Of a stretch of 64,000 bases of DNA, positions 26,201 to 34,619 are shown one piece after another. A program made the position numbers and the translations under genes. Location of the stretch: contig CBDCHP010000018.1 of NCBI GenBank assembly GCA_965217265.1, positions 496,001-560,000 of the forward strand, read 5' to 3'. The notes under the pieces were generated by a model. That model was not told the origin of the DNA. It ran no database searches and saw nothing but the letters and a program-made list of their open reading frames with translations. The DNA comes from JAGRGG01 sp965217265 (GTDB lineage: Bacteria > Pseudomonadota > Alphaproteobacteria > Geminicoccales > Geminicoccaceae). Each line of letters begins with the position of its first letter. Within the stretch, counting starts at the first letter, position 1.

Positions 26201-27753
26201 CCACGGCCGACGCAGACCCCGCTTCGACCCCCCGCTTGGCGATGCGCGGCATCACCAAGCGGTTTCCCGGCGTCGTCGCCAACGACGGCGTCGGCTTTGA
26301 TGTGTTCCCCGGCGAGATCCACGCGCTCTTAGGGGAGAACGGGGCCGGCAAGTCGACGCTGGTCAAGATGATCTACGGCCTGCTTCGGCCGGACGAGGGC
26401 ACGATCGCCTGGGAGGGCGAGGCCGTGCGCATCGCGAGCCCGCACGGGGCGAGGCGGCGCGGCATCGGCATGGTCTTCCAGCACTTCTCCTTGTTCGAGG
26501 CGATGACAGTTTTGGAAAACGTGGCGCTCGGCCTGGACGGCGCGGGCGCCACGCGCGGCTTGGCCGGGCGGATCGTGGCGGTGAGCCGCGCCTACGGCCT
26601 GCCGCTCGACCCCGAGCGCCACGTCCACAGCCTCTCGGTCGGCGAGCGCCAGCGCATCGAGATCGTGCGCTGCCTGTTGCAGGACCCGAGGCTGCTCATC
26701 ATGGACGAGCCGACCTCCGTCCTGACGCCGCAGGAGGTGACGCGCCTGTTCTCGACCCTGCGCCAGTTGGCGGGCGAGGGCTGCTCGATCCTCTACATCA
26801 GCCACAAGCTGAACGAGATCAAGGATCTGTGCGACCGCGCCACGATCCTGCGCGGCGGCAGGGTCGTCGCCACCTGCGACCCGAAGCGGGAGACCGCGCG
26901 CTCGATGGCGGCGCTCATGGTCGGCGAGAGCCTGAGGGCGCCCGAGCGCCCGCCCCGGCGGCGCACCGGCCGGGTCTTGTTGCAAGTCGAGGGCCTGAGC
27001 CTTGAGAGCCCCGTCCCCTTCGGCACCGACCTGCGCGACGTCGCCTTCACGGTCGAGGCCGGCGAGGTGTTCGGCATCGCCGGCGTCGCCGGCAACGGGC
27101 AGGCCGAACTCATGGCCGCACTCGCCGGCGAGACGTTGACGGGGCATGATCGGATCAGGATCGAGGACCGCCCGACCGGCCGCCTCGACCCCCGCGCCCG
27201 GCGGCGCCTCGGCCTCGCCTACATCCCCGAGGAGCGCAACGGCCACGCGGCCGTGCCCGACCTCAGCCTCGCCGACAACGCGCTCCTCTCCGCGATCGAC
27301 CGCAAGTCCCTCGCGCCCGGCGGCCTCGTGCGCGAGGCCGGGCGCGACGGCTTCGCGCGCAGCGTCGTCGCGACCTTCAAGGTCAAGGCCCGCGGCATCG
27401 GGGCACTCGCCTCCAGCCTCTCAGGGGGCAACCTGCAAAAGTTCGTCGTCGGCCGCGAGATCCTGCAAGCGCCATCCGTGCTGATCGCAGCACAGCCGAC
27501 CTGGGGCGTCGACGCGGGCGCGGCGGCCGCGATCCACGCGGCCCTCCTCGGCCTCGCCGCCGACGGCGCCGCCGTTCTCGTCCTGAGCCAGGACCTCGAC
27601 GAGCTGTTCCTGCTCGCCGACAAGATCGCCGTCATCAACGCCGGCCGGCTCTCGGCGCCGATCCCGATCGCCGAGGCCGACATCGGCCGGATCGGCCTCC
27701 TCATGGGCGGGCTGCACGACCTGGGCGAGGGGGACGCCGCGGATGCGGCTTGA
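26197..27753 (+). CDS. ABC transporter ATPase, nucleoside/BMP type (two nucleotide-binding domains)
   Basis: The 518-residue protein fuses two ABC ATPase domains, as in YufO/NupO and simple-sugar importers. Domain 1 has Walker A GENGAGKST, signature LSVGERQRIEIVR and Walker B LLIMDEPTSVLTPQE. Domain 2 has the degenerate P-loop GVAGNGQAEL, signature LSGGNLQKFVVGRE and IAAQPTWGVDAGA. The TTG start overlaps the xdhC stop (TTGA). Together with two permeases and a BMP-type binding protein it forms an importer that, given the xdh operon, probably takes up purines or nucleosides; substrate is inferred from context. Confidence 0.93.
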   Translation: MTTADADPASTPRLAMRGITKRFPGVVANDGVGFDVFPGEIHALLGENGAGKSTLVKMIYGLLRPDEGTIAWEGEAVRIASPHGARRRGIGMVFQHFSLFEAMTVLENVALGLDGAGATRGLAGRIVAVSRAYGLPLDPERHVHSLSVGERQRIEIVRCLLQDPRLLIMDEPTSVLTPQEVTRLFSTLRQLAGEGCSILYISHKLNEIKDLCDRATILRGGRVVATCDPKRETARSMAALMVGESLRAPERPPRRRTGRVLLQVEGLSLESPVPFGTDLRDVAFTVEAGEVFGIAGVAGNGQAELMAALAGETLTGHDRIRIEDRPTGRLDPRARRRLGLAYIPEERNGHAAVPDLSLADNALLSAIDRKSLAPGGLVREAGRDGFARSVVATFKVKARGIGALASSLSGGNLQKFVVGREILQAPSVLIAAQPTWGVDAGAAAAIHAALLGLAADGAAVLVLSQDLDELFLLADKIAVINAGRLSAPIPIAEADIGRIGLLMGGLHDLGEGDAADAA

Positions 27754-28813
27754 GAAGCGCGCCGAACCCTCGACGGCGATGGCGATCGCGGCCCCGCTCG
27801 CGGCGGTCCTTCTCACCCTCGTCGGCGGGGCGGTCCTGTTCACCCTCATGGGCCGGGACCCGATCGCCGCCCTCTACGCCTTCTTCGTCTCGCCGCTGAG
27901 CACGACCTACGGCCTTGCCGAACTCCTGGTGAAGGCCTCGCCCCTGATCCTGATCGCGACCGGGCTCGCCGTCGGCTTCAAGGCCGGCGTGTGGAACATC
28001 GGCGCCGAGGGGCAGTTCACGCTCGGCGCCATCGCCGGCGGCGGCGTGGCGCTCCTGTTCTACGGCCAGGAGGGGCCCTGGATCCTGCCGCTGATGTGCG
28101 CGGCGGCGATCCTGGGCGGCATGGCCTGGGCCGCGATCCCGGCCTTCTTGAAGGCCCGGCTCGACGTGTCGGAGATCCTGGTCAGCCTGATGCTGACCTA
28201 CGTCGCCCTCCTCCTCCTCAGCACGCTCGTCTACGGCCCCTGGAAGAACCCGGAAGCGTTCAACTTTCCCGAGACGCGCCTGTTCTCCGATAGCGCCAAG
28301 CTGCCGATCATCTTGGAGCGCACCCGCCTCCACGCCGGGACGATCGTGGCGCTCGCCGTCGCCTTCGCCCTGTGGCTCGTCATGGCGCGGACCCTGTTCG
28401 GCTATCAGGTCAAGGTGGTGGGCGCCTCCGCCGCCGCCGCCCGCTTCGCCGGCTTCTCAAGAGAGCGGATGATCTGGTTCGCGTTCCTGCTCTCGGGCGG
28501 GCTCGCCGGCCTCGCCGGCCTGTTCGAGGTGGCGGGTCCGGTGGGCGGGCAGTTGCTGCCGACGATCTCGCCCGGCTACGGCTTCACCGCGATCATCGTC
28601 GCCTTCTTGGGCAGATTGCACCCGCTCGGCATCATCCTCGCCGGCCTCGTCGTGGCGCTGTCCTACCTCGGCGGCGAGAACGCGCAGATCGAGGTCGGCC
28701 TGCCGCAGGCGGTGACGGGGGTGTTCCAGGGGATGCTGCTCTTCTTTCTCTTGGCCGCCGACGTGCTGGTCCGCTACCGCGTCGGCCGGGCGCCGTCGCC
28801 GAGGATCGCCTGA
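27743..28813 (+). CDS. ABC transporter permease, nucleoside type (first)
   Basis: The 356-residue inner-membrane protein belongs to the BPD_transp_2 permeases, close to YufP/NupP. It has about ten hydrophobic segments, the marker FKAGVWNIGAEGQFTLGAIA and VLVSLMLTYVALLLL-like helices near the middle, and the coupling region GASAAAARFAGFSRERMIWF. It overlaps the ATPase gene by 11 bases and the second permease by one base (TGATG). It pairs with the second permease to form the membrane channel. Confidence 0.93.
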   Translation: MRLEKRAEPSTAMAIAAPLAAVLLTLVGGAVLFTLMGRDPIAALYAFFVSPLSTTYGLAELLVKASPLILIATGLAVGFKAGVWNIGAEGQFTLGAIAGGGVALLFYGQEGPWILPLMCAAAILGGMAWAAIPAFLKARLDVSEILVSLMLTYVALLLLSTLVYGPWKNPEAFNFPETRLFSDSAKLPIILERTRLHAGTIVALAVAFALWLVMARTLFGYQVKVVGASAAAARFAGFSRERMIWFAFLLSGGLAGLAGLFEVAGPVGGQLLPTISPGYGFTAIIVAFLGRLHPLGIILAGLVVALSYLGGENAQIEVGLPQAVTGVFQGMLLFFLLAADVLVRYRVGRAPSPRIA

Positions 28814-29736
28814 TGGACCCGATCGTCGCCGCCGCCGTCACCGTCATCGGCGCCGCGACGCCGCTCCTCTACGCCGCCTTGGGCGAACTGGTCGCCGAGC
28901 GCTCGGGCGTCTTGAACCTCGGCGTCGAGGGGATGATGCTGACCGGCGCCGTCGGCGGCTTCGCCGTCACGGCGCTCACCGGCAGCGGCGCGCTCGGCGT
29001 GCTGACGGCGGCCCTCGCCGGCGCGCTCCTCGCCCTCCTGTTCGCCGTCCTCACCCTCTCGCTGCTCGCCAACCAAGTAGCGACCGGCTTGGCGCTGACC
29101 ATCTTCGGCGTCGGCCTCTCGGCGCTGGTCGGCTCCGGCTTCGTCGGCCGCCCGGTGCCGCAACTGCAAAAATGGCCGATCCCCGGCCTCGCCGAGCTTC
29201 CCGTCCTGGGGCCGCTCCTCTTCGACCACGACCCCTTGATCTACCTCTCGATCATCCTCACCATCGCCGTCGCGTGGTTCCTCGCCCGAACCCGCGCCGG
29301 CATGGTCCTGCGCGCCTGCGGCGAGAACGACGAGGCCGCGCACGGGCTCGGCTACCCCGTCATCAAGGTCCGCTACCTCGCCACCGTCTTCGGCGGCGCC
29401 ATGGCGGGCCTCGGCGGCGGCTTCCTCGCCCTCTCCTACACGCCGATGTGGGTCGAGCAGATGACGGCCGGGCGCGGCTGGATCGCCTTGGCGCTGGTCG
29501 TCTTCGCCGCGTGGCGCCCCTGGCGCGTCCTCGCCGGCGCCTACCTCTTCGGCGGCGTCACCATCTTTCAGTTGCAGGCGCAGGGCCTCGGGTTGCTGCC
29601 CGTGCCGAGCCAAGTCCTCTCGATGCTGCCCTACCTCGCCACCATCCTGGTCCTGGTCGTCATCTCGATCGGCCCCTGGCGCAAGCGCCTCACCGCGCCC
29701 GCCTGCCTCGGCCGCCCGTTCCGGCCGCCGGCGTGA
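28813..29736 (+). CDS. ABC transporter permease, nucleoside type (second)
   Basis: The 307-residue protein is the YufQ/NupQ-type partner permease. Key pattern: AALGELVAERSGVLNLGVEG near the N-terminus, AGMVLRACGENDEAAHGLGY (coupling loop) and AGRGWIALALVVFAAWRPWR. Length is typical. The ATG at 28813 overlaps the previous stop; the much longer open frame upstream is a shadow of the first permease. The TGA stop opens palindromic copy D, which separates it from the binding-protein gene. Confidence 0.93.
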   Translation: MDPIVAAAVTVIGAATPLLYAALGELVAERSGVLNLGVEGMMLTGAVGGFAVTALTGSGALGVLTAALAGALLALLFAVLTLSLLANQVATGLALTIFGVGLSALVGSGFVGRPVPQLQKWPIPGLAELPVLGPLLFDHDPLIYLSIILTIAVAWFLARTRAGMVLRACGENDEAAHGLGYPVIKVRYLATVFGGAMAGLGGGFLALSYTPMWVEQMTAGRGWIALALVVFAAWRPWRVLAGAYLFGGVTIFQLQAQGLGLLPVPSQVLSMLPYLATILVLVVISIGPWRKRLTAPACLGRPFRPPA

Positions 29737-29882
29737 CGCTTCGCGCGGCTGCGCCGGGCTTTTCTCTCTTTGTTTTTGCAAGTGTTAACGGAGGGGGATG
29801 GCCGCGGCGCCGAGGGCCAGCCTCGGGAAAAGACAAAAAAGAGAAGAGAAAGCCCGCGCGGCGAGCGCAACGCAAAGCGTCC
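29735..29882. repeat. Palindromic intergenic element, copy D
   Basis: Left arm TGACGCTTCGCGCGGCTGCG begins in the permease stop; right arm ends CGCAACGCAAAGCGT. Tracts at about 29760-29778 (T/C) and 29828-29852 (A/G). The centre has GCAAGTGTTAACG near the left tract, the same orientation as copy C. It sits between the permease and the binding-protein gene of one transporter, a place where a partial terminator would change relative expression. Confidence 0.83.
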
Positions 29883-29958
29883 AAACCCCTTGCCGCAACA
29901 CGCCAACCGCGCCAACCTTACCCAACACCCTGTTCGTACGATAAAAGAGAGAAGCCCC

Positions 29959-31035
29959 ATGCACCTGTCGCGCCGCCACCTGCTCGGCACCGCCGCCGCC
30001 GGCACGGCCCTCACCGCCCTGCCCTACCGGCGCGCCTCGGCGCAAGATCCCTTGAACGTCGGCTTCGTCTACGTCGGCCCGGTCGGCGACAACGGCTGGA
30101 CGTATCGCCACGACGTCGGCCGTAAGGCGGTGGAAGAGGCGTTTCCCGATAGGGTCGAGACCCGCTTCGTCGAGAACGTGCCGGAAGGCCCCGACGCCGA
30201 GCGCGTCATCCGCCAATTGGCCGCGACCGGCAGCAATCTGATCTTCACCACCTCGTTCGGCTTCATGGACCCGACGCTGCGCGTCGCGCAGCAGTTCCCC
30301 GAGGTGCGCTTCGAGCACTGCACCGGCTACAAGACCTCCGACAACGTCGCCGTCTACAACGCCCGCTTCTACCAGGGCCGTGCCGTGATCGGCACGATGG
30401 CCGGCATGATGAGCAAGACCGGCACGGCCGGCTACATCGGCTCGTTCCCGATCCCCGAGGTGGTGATGGGCATCAACGCCTTCACGCTGGCGGCGCAGAA
30501 GATCAACCCTGACTTCAAGACGGTCGTCGTCTGGGTCAACTCCTGGCACGACCCCGGCCGCGAGGCCGACGCCGCCAAGACCCTGTTCGACCAGGGCGTC
30601 GACATCATCGCCCAGCACACCGATAGCGCCGCACCGCTCCAGGTCGCCGAGCAGCGCGGCCTCTACGGCTTCGGCCAAGCCGCCGACCAGAGCGCGTTCG
30701 CGCCCAAGGGCCAGCTCACCGCGATCGTCGACAATTGGAGCCCCTACTACGTCGAGCGCACCCAAGCGGCGATCGACGGCACCTGGGAGACGCACAGCGT
30801 CTGGCACGGCCTGAAGGAGGGCATCGTCGAGATGGCCCCCTACGGCCCCGCCGTCCCGCCCGACGTCCAGGCCAAGGCCGAGGAAGTCCGCACCGGCATC
30901 ATCGAGGGTACGCACGACCCGTTCACCGGCCCGATCAAGGACCAGTCGGGCGAGGTGAAGATCGCCGAGGGCGAGACCGCGCCGGACGAGATGCTGCTGG
31001 GGATGGACTGGTACGTCGAGGGGGTGCGGGCTTAG
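29959..31035 (+). CDS. BMP-family substrate-binding lipoprotein-like protein of the ABC importer
   Basis: The 358-residue protein is a periplasmic binding protein of the basic membrane protein (BmpA/PnrA, PF02608) type. It begins with a twin-arginine-like or Sec signal (MHLSRRHLLGTAAAGTALT, cleavage near ASA-QD), then DPLNVGFVYVGPVGDNGWTY, FTTSFGFMDPTLRVAQQFP, GYIGSFPIPEVVMGINAF and DIIAQHTDSAAPLQ. No lipobox is seen. ATG 29959 has AGAGAGAAG upstream. It ends the purine cluster, and separation from the permeases by copy D may let it be made at its own level. Members bind nucleosides; related proteins in xdh-linked clusters may bind other purines. Confidence 0.92.
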   Translation: MHLSRRHLLGTAAAGTALTALPYRRASAQDPLNVGFVYVGPVGDNGWTYRHDVGRKAVEEAFPDRVETRFVENVPEGPDAERVIRQLAATGSNLIFTTSFGFMDPTLRVAQQFPEVRFEHCTGYKTSDNVAVYNARFYQGRAVIGTMAGMMSKTGTAGYIGSFPIPEVVMGINAFTLAAQKINPDFKTVVVWVNSWHDPGREADAAKTLFDQGVDIIAQHTDSAAPLQVAEQRGLYGFGQAADQSAFAPKGQLTAIVDNWSPYYVERTQAAIDGTWETHSVWHGLKEGIVEMAPYGPAVPPDVQAKAEEVRTGIIEGTHDPFTGPIKDQSGEVKIAEGETAPDEMLLGMDWYVEGVRA

Positions 31036-31043
31036 CAGGATTT

Positions 31044-31071
31044 GGCAGGACTGTTATTGAGCAGTCCTGCC
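31044..31071. terminator. Perfect 10-bp hairpin between convergent genes
   Basis: GGCAGGACTG pairs exactly with CAGTCCTGCC across an 8-base loop, 9 bases after the binding-protein stop and 10 bases before the stop of the AT-rich minus-strand gene. There is no T run on the plus strand and only a short ATTT patch on the other side, so if it is a terminator it is a weak or bidirectional one. Confidence 0.45.
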
Positions 31072-31080
31072 GAAACAAGC

Positions 31081-31419
31081 TTAGAATGGAATCTCTAATA
31101 TACTAATAATTTCGTCAATGGTTTCATCCGCTCTGTAAATTTGCTTTTTAGCGGTCTCATAAATTTTTCTAACTTTTTCTTCAGAATTGTATTGATTTGC
31201 ATTGAAATCTTCAATAATTTTTCCATTTTCATTAAAAATTTTCATTCTAATCACTTCGTTAACTCCTTCATAGTTATATTCTATTTTTTCAATTACTATC
31301 GATTGACGTGGAAAATCCACCTGTACTGAATCTTCATCATTTCCCTCTTTCCATTTAAGAATTTGATCATTTGTTCGCTCTTCAAGTAGTTCGATCAACG
31401 TTAGTATCTTATTTTCCAT
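31081..31419 (-). CDS. Unknown 112-aa protein in an AT-rich cassette
   Basis: The protein is rich in Ile, Glu, Lys and Asn and begins MENKILTLIELLEERTNDQI, with later segments IVIEKIEYNYEGVNEVIRMK and YETAKKQIYRADETIDEIIS. It has no signal peptide or membrane segment and is probably a small alpha/beta cytoplasmic protein. I recognise no family. Base composition is far from the genome average (31141-31200 is 17/60 G+C), so it is horizontally acquired. It is the second gene of a pair: its start is 4 bases after the stop of the membrane/coiled-coil gene at 31424-31954. Confidence 0.75.
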   Translation of the reverse strand: MENKILTLIELLEERTNDQILKWKEGNDEDSVQVDFPRQSIVIEKIEYNYEGVNEVIRMKIFNENGKIIEDFNANQYNSEEKVRKIYETAKKQIYRADETIDEIISILEIPF

Positions 31420-31423
31420 TTTA

Positions 31424-31954
31424 TTATCTTTCGTTCCTCATAGATTCTAAATCATGTAGTACAACACTGAGTTTGTCCAGATTTTCTGATATTTTACGAT
31501 TGGAGGCAGCAAATTTTTCGAGTGCGGTATTAGCTTCCAAAGCCCGATCAATAACGTATTCGCTTTGGGCAAGTAATGTGATTGCAGATTGTATAACCGT
31601 TCGTTGTTCGTCATTTAGCATTGTGTAGCGCTCACGAACATTAATTAAATCGGCTTTTAGCCGATGATATTTTTCTGGTAAAGAGCGCCAATTTCTGTCG
31701 CGCTGTGAGGTTTTAATCTCGCCTAATCTCTCAATAACGCTTGTCAATTTTATAGTTGTCTGAAGATGAACTATTTCATCCCGCGCCTGCTGCGCCGCGA
31801 CGGCCGCCTGCCGCGCCGCCTCGCTTGAGCGTTGAATTTTCACGATTGCCACGACGAACCCCACAAGCGTGATGACAAGCCCGACGACGCTGGCCGCATC
31901 CCCCAGATCGTTGCGGCCGATGAAACCCATCGCCGCCGCATATGCGTCAAGCAT
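31424..31954 (-). CDS. Membrane-anchored coiled-coil protein of unknown function
   Basis: The 176-residue protein has one transmembrane helix at about residues 22-41 (ASVVGLVITLVGFVVAIVKI). An Ala/Gln-rich helix follows (RSSEAARQAAVAAQQARDEI), then a long coiled-coil cytoplasmic domain (LKADLINVRERYTMLNDEQR, LEKFAASNRKISENLDKLSV). I recognise no named family; similar one-helix plus coiled-coil proteins occur in phage-defence and mobile cassettes, which is only a resemblance. Composition is mixed: the first 60 codons are GC-rich like the host and the rest is AT-rich, suggesting amelioration or a chimeric join. It is the first gene of a two-gene unit. Confidence 0.75.
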   Translation of the reverse strand: MLDAYAAAMGFIGRNDLGDAASVVGLVITLVGFVVAIVKIQRSSEAARQAAVAAQQARDEIVHLQTTIKLTSVIERLGEIKTSQRDRNWRSLPEKYHRLKADLINVRERYTMLNDEQRTVIQSAITLLAQSEYVIDRALEANTALEKFAASNRKISENLDKLSVVLHDLESMRNER

Positions 31955-32089
31955 CCTTCACGACGGTCTACTATTCAAGTCACCAAACATACGATGAGAT
32001 CCGGCTCTAGTCCATAAATCCTGAACCGTTTTACCCTTGCAATCGGTGAATCTCTAGCCCCGCGCGTGACCTCACAAGGCCACGCACCT

Positions 32090-32839
32090 TCACCCCTCTC
32101 CCGCCCCGAGAATAAACCGTCGATTGCGCTCCTGGAGCGGGCGGGCGCTCTCGGCGTAGAGGTTCTCGAACGTCTCGATCTGTTGCTTCGAGACCGTGAC
32201 GGGGGTGTCGAACACCACCCAGTTGACGATCTCCGAGCAGGGCGGCGTGGTGAGCGAGCCGTTGTAGCGCATGAAGCCGCGCCCTTCGGGGAGCAGTTGG
32301 GTGATGTCGATCGTGGCGTCGATGACGGTCTCGCCCACGCCCGACGGTGCCGCGGCCCAGACCTGCTCGATGAGCGGGTTGGCCTCGCCCTCTTCGAGGA
32401 AGACGCCGAGCACGGTGAGTCCCCCTTGCTCATTGGCGTGGACGAAGTGCGCCTCCATGGGAAACCGCCCGCCGTCCAGGGCGTGCTCGCTCGGGTTGTG
32501 AAAGTGGAACTGCTTGAGGGCGTAGGCGCGGCCGTCGAGCGTGACGCCGCCGGCGTTGGCGGTGTTGACCTGGATCGTGTGGCCGTTGTTCTCGACAGCG
32601 AGCTTGGTGGGCTGCCAGTCGATCTCGATCCCGCCGACGTCGGCCGGAATCGGATCGGCGAGGTCGACGGGCGACTGCTGCGTGCCGGCTTGGCAGAGGA
32701 TGTATTCCTCGGAGAGGCTGCCCCAGTGGTTGACGCCGCGCTCGCCCTTGTAGGTCCACTCGGCCGCCGCGGCCGGGGCCGCCGCACCGATAGTGCAGGC
32801 CGCGCCCACGACCAAGCCCGCCACGATCTTGTTCGTCAA
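32090..32839 (-). CDS. cah: Alpha-type carbonic anhydrase, periplasmic
   Basis: It interconverts CO2 and bicarbonate in the periplasm. After a signal peptide (KIVAGLVVGAACTIGAAAPA, cleavage near AAA-EW) come WTYKGERGVNHWGSL, QQSPVDL, the zinc ligands in FHFHNPSEH and EAHFVHAN, and the substrate pocket YNGSLTTPPCSEIVNW. These are the complete alpha-class markers. The TTG at 32839 is preferred as start because GGAGAGG lies 4-10 bases before it; a GTG at 32851 overlaps that ribosome site. It is alone, divergent from the DUF29 gene. Confidence 0.93.
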   Translation of the reverse strand: MTNKIVAGLVVGAACTIGAAAPAAAAEWTYKGERGVNHWGSLSEEYILCQAGTQQSPVDLADPIPADVGGIEIDWQPTKLAVENNGHTIQVNTANAGGVTLDGRAYALKQFHFHNPSEHALDGGRFPMEAHFVHANEQGGLTVLGVFLEEGEANPLIEQVWAAAPSGVGETVIDATIDITQLLPEGRGFMRYNGSLTTPPCSEIVNWVVFDTPVTVSKQQIETFENLYAESARPLQERNRRFILGAGEG

Positions 32840-32919
32840 TACCCTCTCCACTCCGCGTAATTTGCCCCAACGGCCGGCGAATGCTACTCAGGCAGGCGCC
32901 ACCTCACAAGGCCCGACCC

Positions 32920-33390
32920 ATGAGCACGCACCTCTACCGCGACGACTACACCGCGTGGCTCGCCGAGCAGGCGGCGGCGTTGCGGCGGTTGCGCGACGCG
33001 GGCGCGAACCTGCCGCTCGACTTCGAATTGCTGGCGGAGGAACTGGACGGCGTGGGCCGGGAACTGCGCGCGGGCTGCGCCTCGCACCTCGTCACCGTGT
33101 TGCAGCACCTGTTGAAGCTGCAACACTCGCCGGCCGACGACCCCCGGCGCGGGTGGGAGAACGACGTGCGCACGGCGCGCTTTGATATCGAGCTACGGAT
33201 CACCAAGACGATCCGCAGCGCATTGGCCGACGATCTAGACCGGCTCTACGCGACGGCGCGCGCCAACGCCAAGAACGACCTCGAACAGCACCACGAGACG
33301 GCGGCGGCGGCACTGCCGCGCGTCTGCCCCTACGGCTTGGATCAGGCGCTCGACCTGGAATGGTGGCCAAAGCGCGTCGCGACGGTCTAG
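32920..33390 (+). CDS. DUF29-family protein
   Basis: The 156-residue helical protein has the DUF29 pattern: LYRDDYTAWLAEQAAALRRL, FELLAEELDGVGRELRAGCA, LVTVLQHLLKLQHSP and a C-terminal CPYGLDQALDLEWWPKR. The family is widespread in cyanobacteria and Proteobacteria and has no established function. ATG 32920 gives the natural N-terminus. It stands alone between the carbonic anhydrase gene (divergent) and a truncated palindromic element. Confidence 0.88.
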   Translation: MSTHLYRDDYTAWLAEQAAALRRLRDAGANLPLDFELLAEELDGVGRELRAGCASHLVTVLQHLLKLQHSPADDPRRGWENDVRTARFDIELRITKTIRSALADDLDRLYATARANAKNDLEQHHETAAAALPRVCPYGLDQALDLEWWPKRVATV

Positions 33391-33400
33391 GATTAGCCCC

Positions 33401-33476
33401 TGACGCTAACGCCATCCCCGACCAAAGTTAAAAAAGAAGAAAAAAAGCCCGCGCGGCAGCGCACGCGAAGCGTTCA
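33401..33476. repeat. Palindromic intergenic element, copy E (truncated)
   Basis: Only the right half survives: CCCCGACCAAAG, an A/G tract (33428-33446) and the right arm GCAGCGCACGCGAAGCGTTCA, which ends in the stop codon of the minus-strand acyltransferase gene. The left arm and T/C tract are missing; only TGACGC remains 10 bases after the DUF29 stop. It shows that the elements can be deleted internally. Confidence 0.72.
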
Positions 33477-34619
33477 ACACCCCTCCGTTCGAAACGGCAG
33501 CATCTCCCGCAGTTCGGCGATCTCGTCCTCCTGCGCGGCGTTCTCCGCCTTGAGGAAGTGCTCGACCGCCCGGGCGAGGGCGGGGTCCTGGACGTAGTGG
33601 GCGCTGTGGGTGAAGACGGGTTCGTAGCCGCGGGCGAGCTTGTGCTGCCCTTGGGCGCCGGCCTCGACGCGGGCGATCTTGCGCCGGATGGCGAGTTCGA
33701 TCGCCTGGTAGTAGCAGCACTCGAAGTGCAGGTAGCGGTACTCGTCGAGCGAGCCCCAGAGGCGGCCGTAGAGCGTGTCGTTGGCGTAGAGGTTCAAGGC
33801 GCCGGCCACCATGCGGTTCGCCCCGTCGAAGGCGGCGATCATCACGACCTCGTCGGGCATGGTGCGGCCGAGCGACTTGAAGAAGGCCTTGGTCAGGTAG
33901 GCGCTGCCCCACCGGCGATCGACGGTGGCGCTGTAGAACGGGTAGAAGGCGTCGAGGGCCGCCGTCGCGGCGGGGCCTTCGAGGGTTTCGAGCCGCACGC
34001 CCAGGCCCGCCGCCTCGCGCCGCTCCTTCTTGACCATCTTGCGCTTGGCCGAGCGGAAGGTGTCGAGGAAGTCGTCGAAGTCGCGGTAGCCCCGGTTGTG
34101 CCAGTGGTACTGGATGCCGCGGCGGCGCATGAAGCCGGCCGCTTCGAGCAGGGCGGCCTCGGTTTCGTCGCAGAAGGTGACGTGCGCCGAGGAGACGCCG
34201 AGCTCGTCGGTGACGCCCTTCAAGGCGGCGGCGAGCAGGGCGGTCGCGGCGCCGTCCTTACCACCGAGCAGGCGCGGGCCCGGCACCGGCGTGAACGGCA
34301 CCGCCGCCTGCAATTTCGGGTAGTAGCGCCCGCCGGCGCGCTCGTAGGCCTGCGCCCAGCCGTGGTCGAAGACGTACTCGCCCCAGGAGTGGCCCTTGAC
34401 GTAGAGCGGCACGGCCCCCTTCAGGGCACCGTCCTCTTCGAGCAGCAGGTGGAGCGGCTGCCAGCCGGTGCGGGGTGCCGCCGAGCGGCTCGCCTCCATC
34501 AACGACAAGAAGCGGTGGCCGACGAAGGGGTTGGCGTCGGGGCGGAGACCGTCCCAGACCTTGGCCTCGACCTCGTCGATCGACGCGGCCGTGCGGGCGC
34601 TGATCGTGGGCGCGCTCAA
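33474..34619 (-). CDS. FemAB-like GNAT acyltransferase (PF04339 type)
   Basis: The 381-residue protein resembles the peptidogalycan biosynthesis/FemAB-like GNAT family: NPFVGHRFLSLMEASRSAAP near the N-terminus, PLYVKGHSWGEYVFDHGWA, YYPKLQAAVPFTPVPGPRLL, FRSAKRKMVKKERREA and the C-terminal LHFECCYYQAIELAIRR, VEAGAQGQHKLARGYEPVFT. These are typical signatures. The precise acyl donor and acceptor are unknown. The TTG start overlaps the ridA-like stop as TTGA, so the two genes are translationally coupled. The stop lies in the arm of palindromic copy E. Confidence 0.9.
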   Translation of the reverse strand: MSAPTISARTAASIDEVEAKVWDGLRPDANPFVGHRFLSLMEASRSAAPRTGWQPLHLLLEEDGALKGAVPLYVKGHSWGEYVFDHGWAQAYERAGGRYYPKLQAAVPFTPVPGPRLLGGKDGAATALLAAALKGVTDELGVSSAHVTFCDETEAALLEAAGFMRRRGIQYHWHNRGYRDFDDFLDTFRSAKRKMVKKERREAAGLGVRLETLEGPAATAALDAFYPFYSATVDRRWGSAYLTKAFFKSLGRTMPDEVVMIAAFDGANRMVAGALNLYANDTLYGRLWGSLDEYRYLHFECCYYQAIELAIRRKIARVEAGAQGQHKLARGYEPVFTHSAHYVQDPALARAVEHFLKAENAAQEDEIAELREMLPFRTEGC

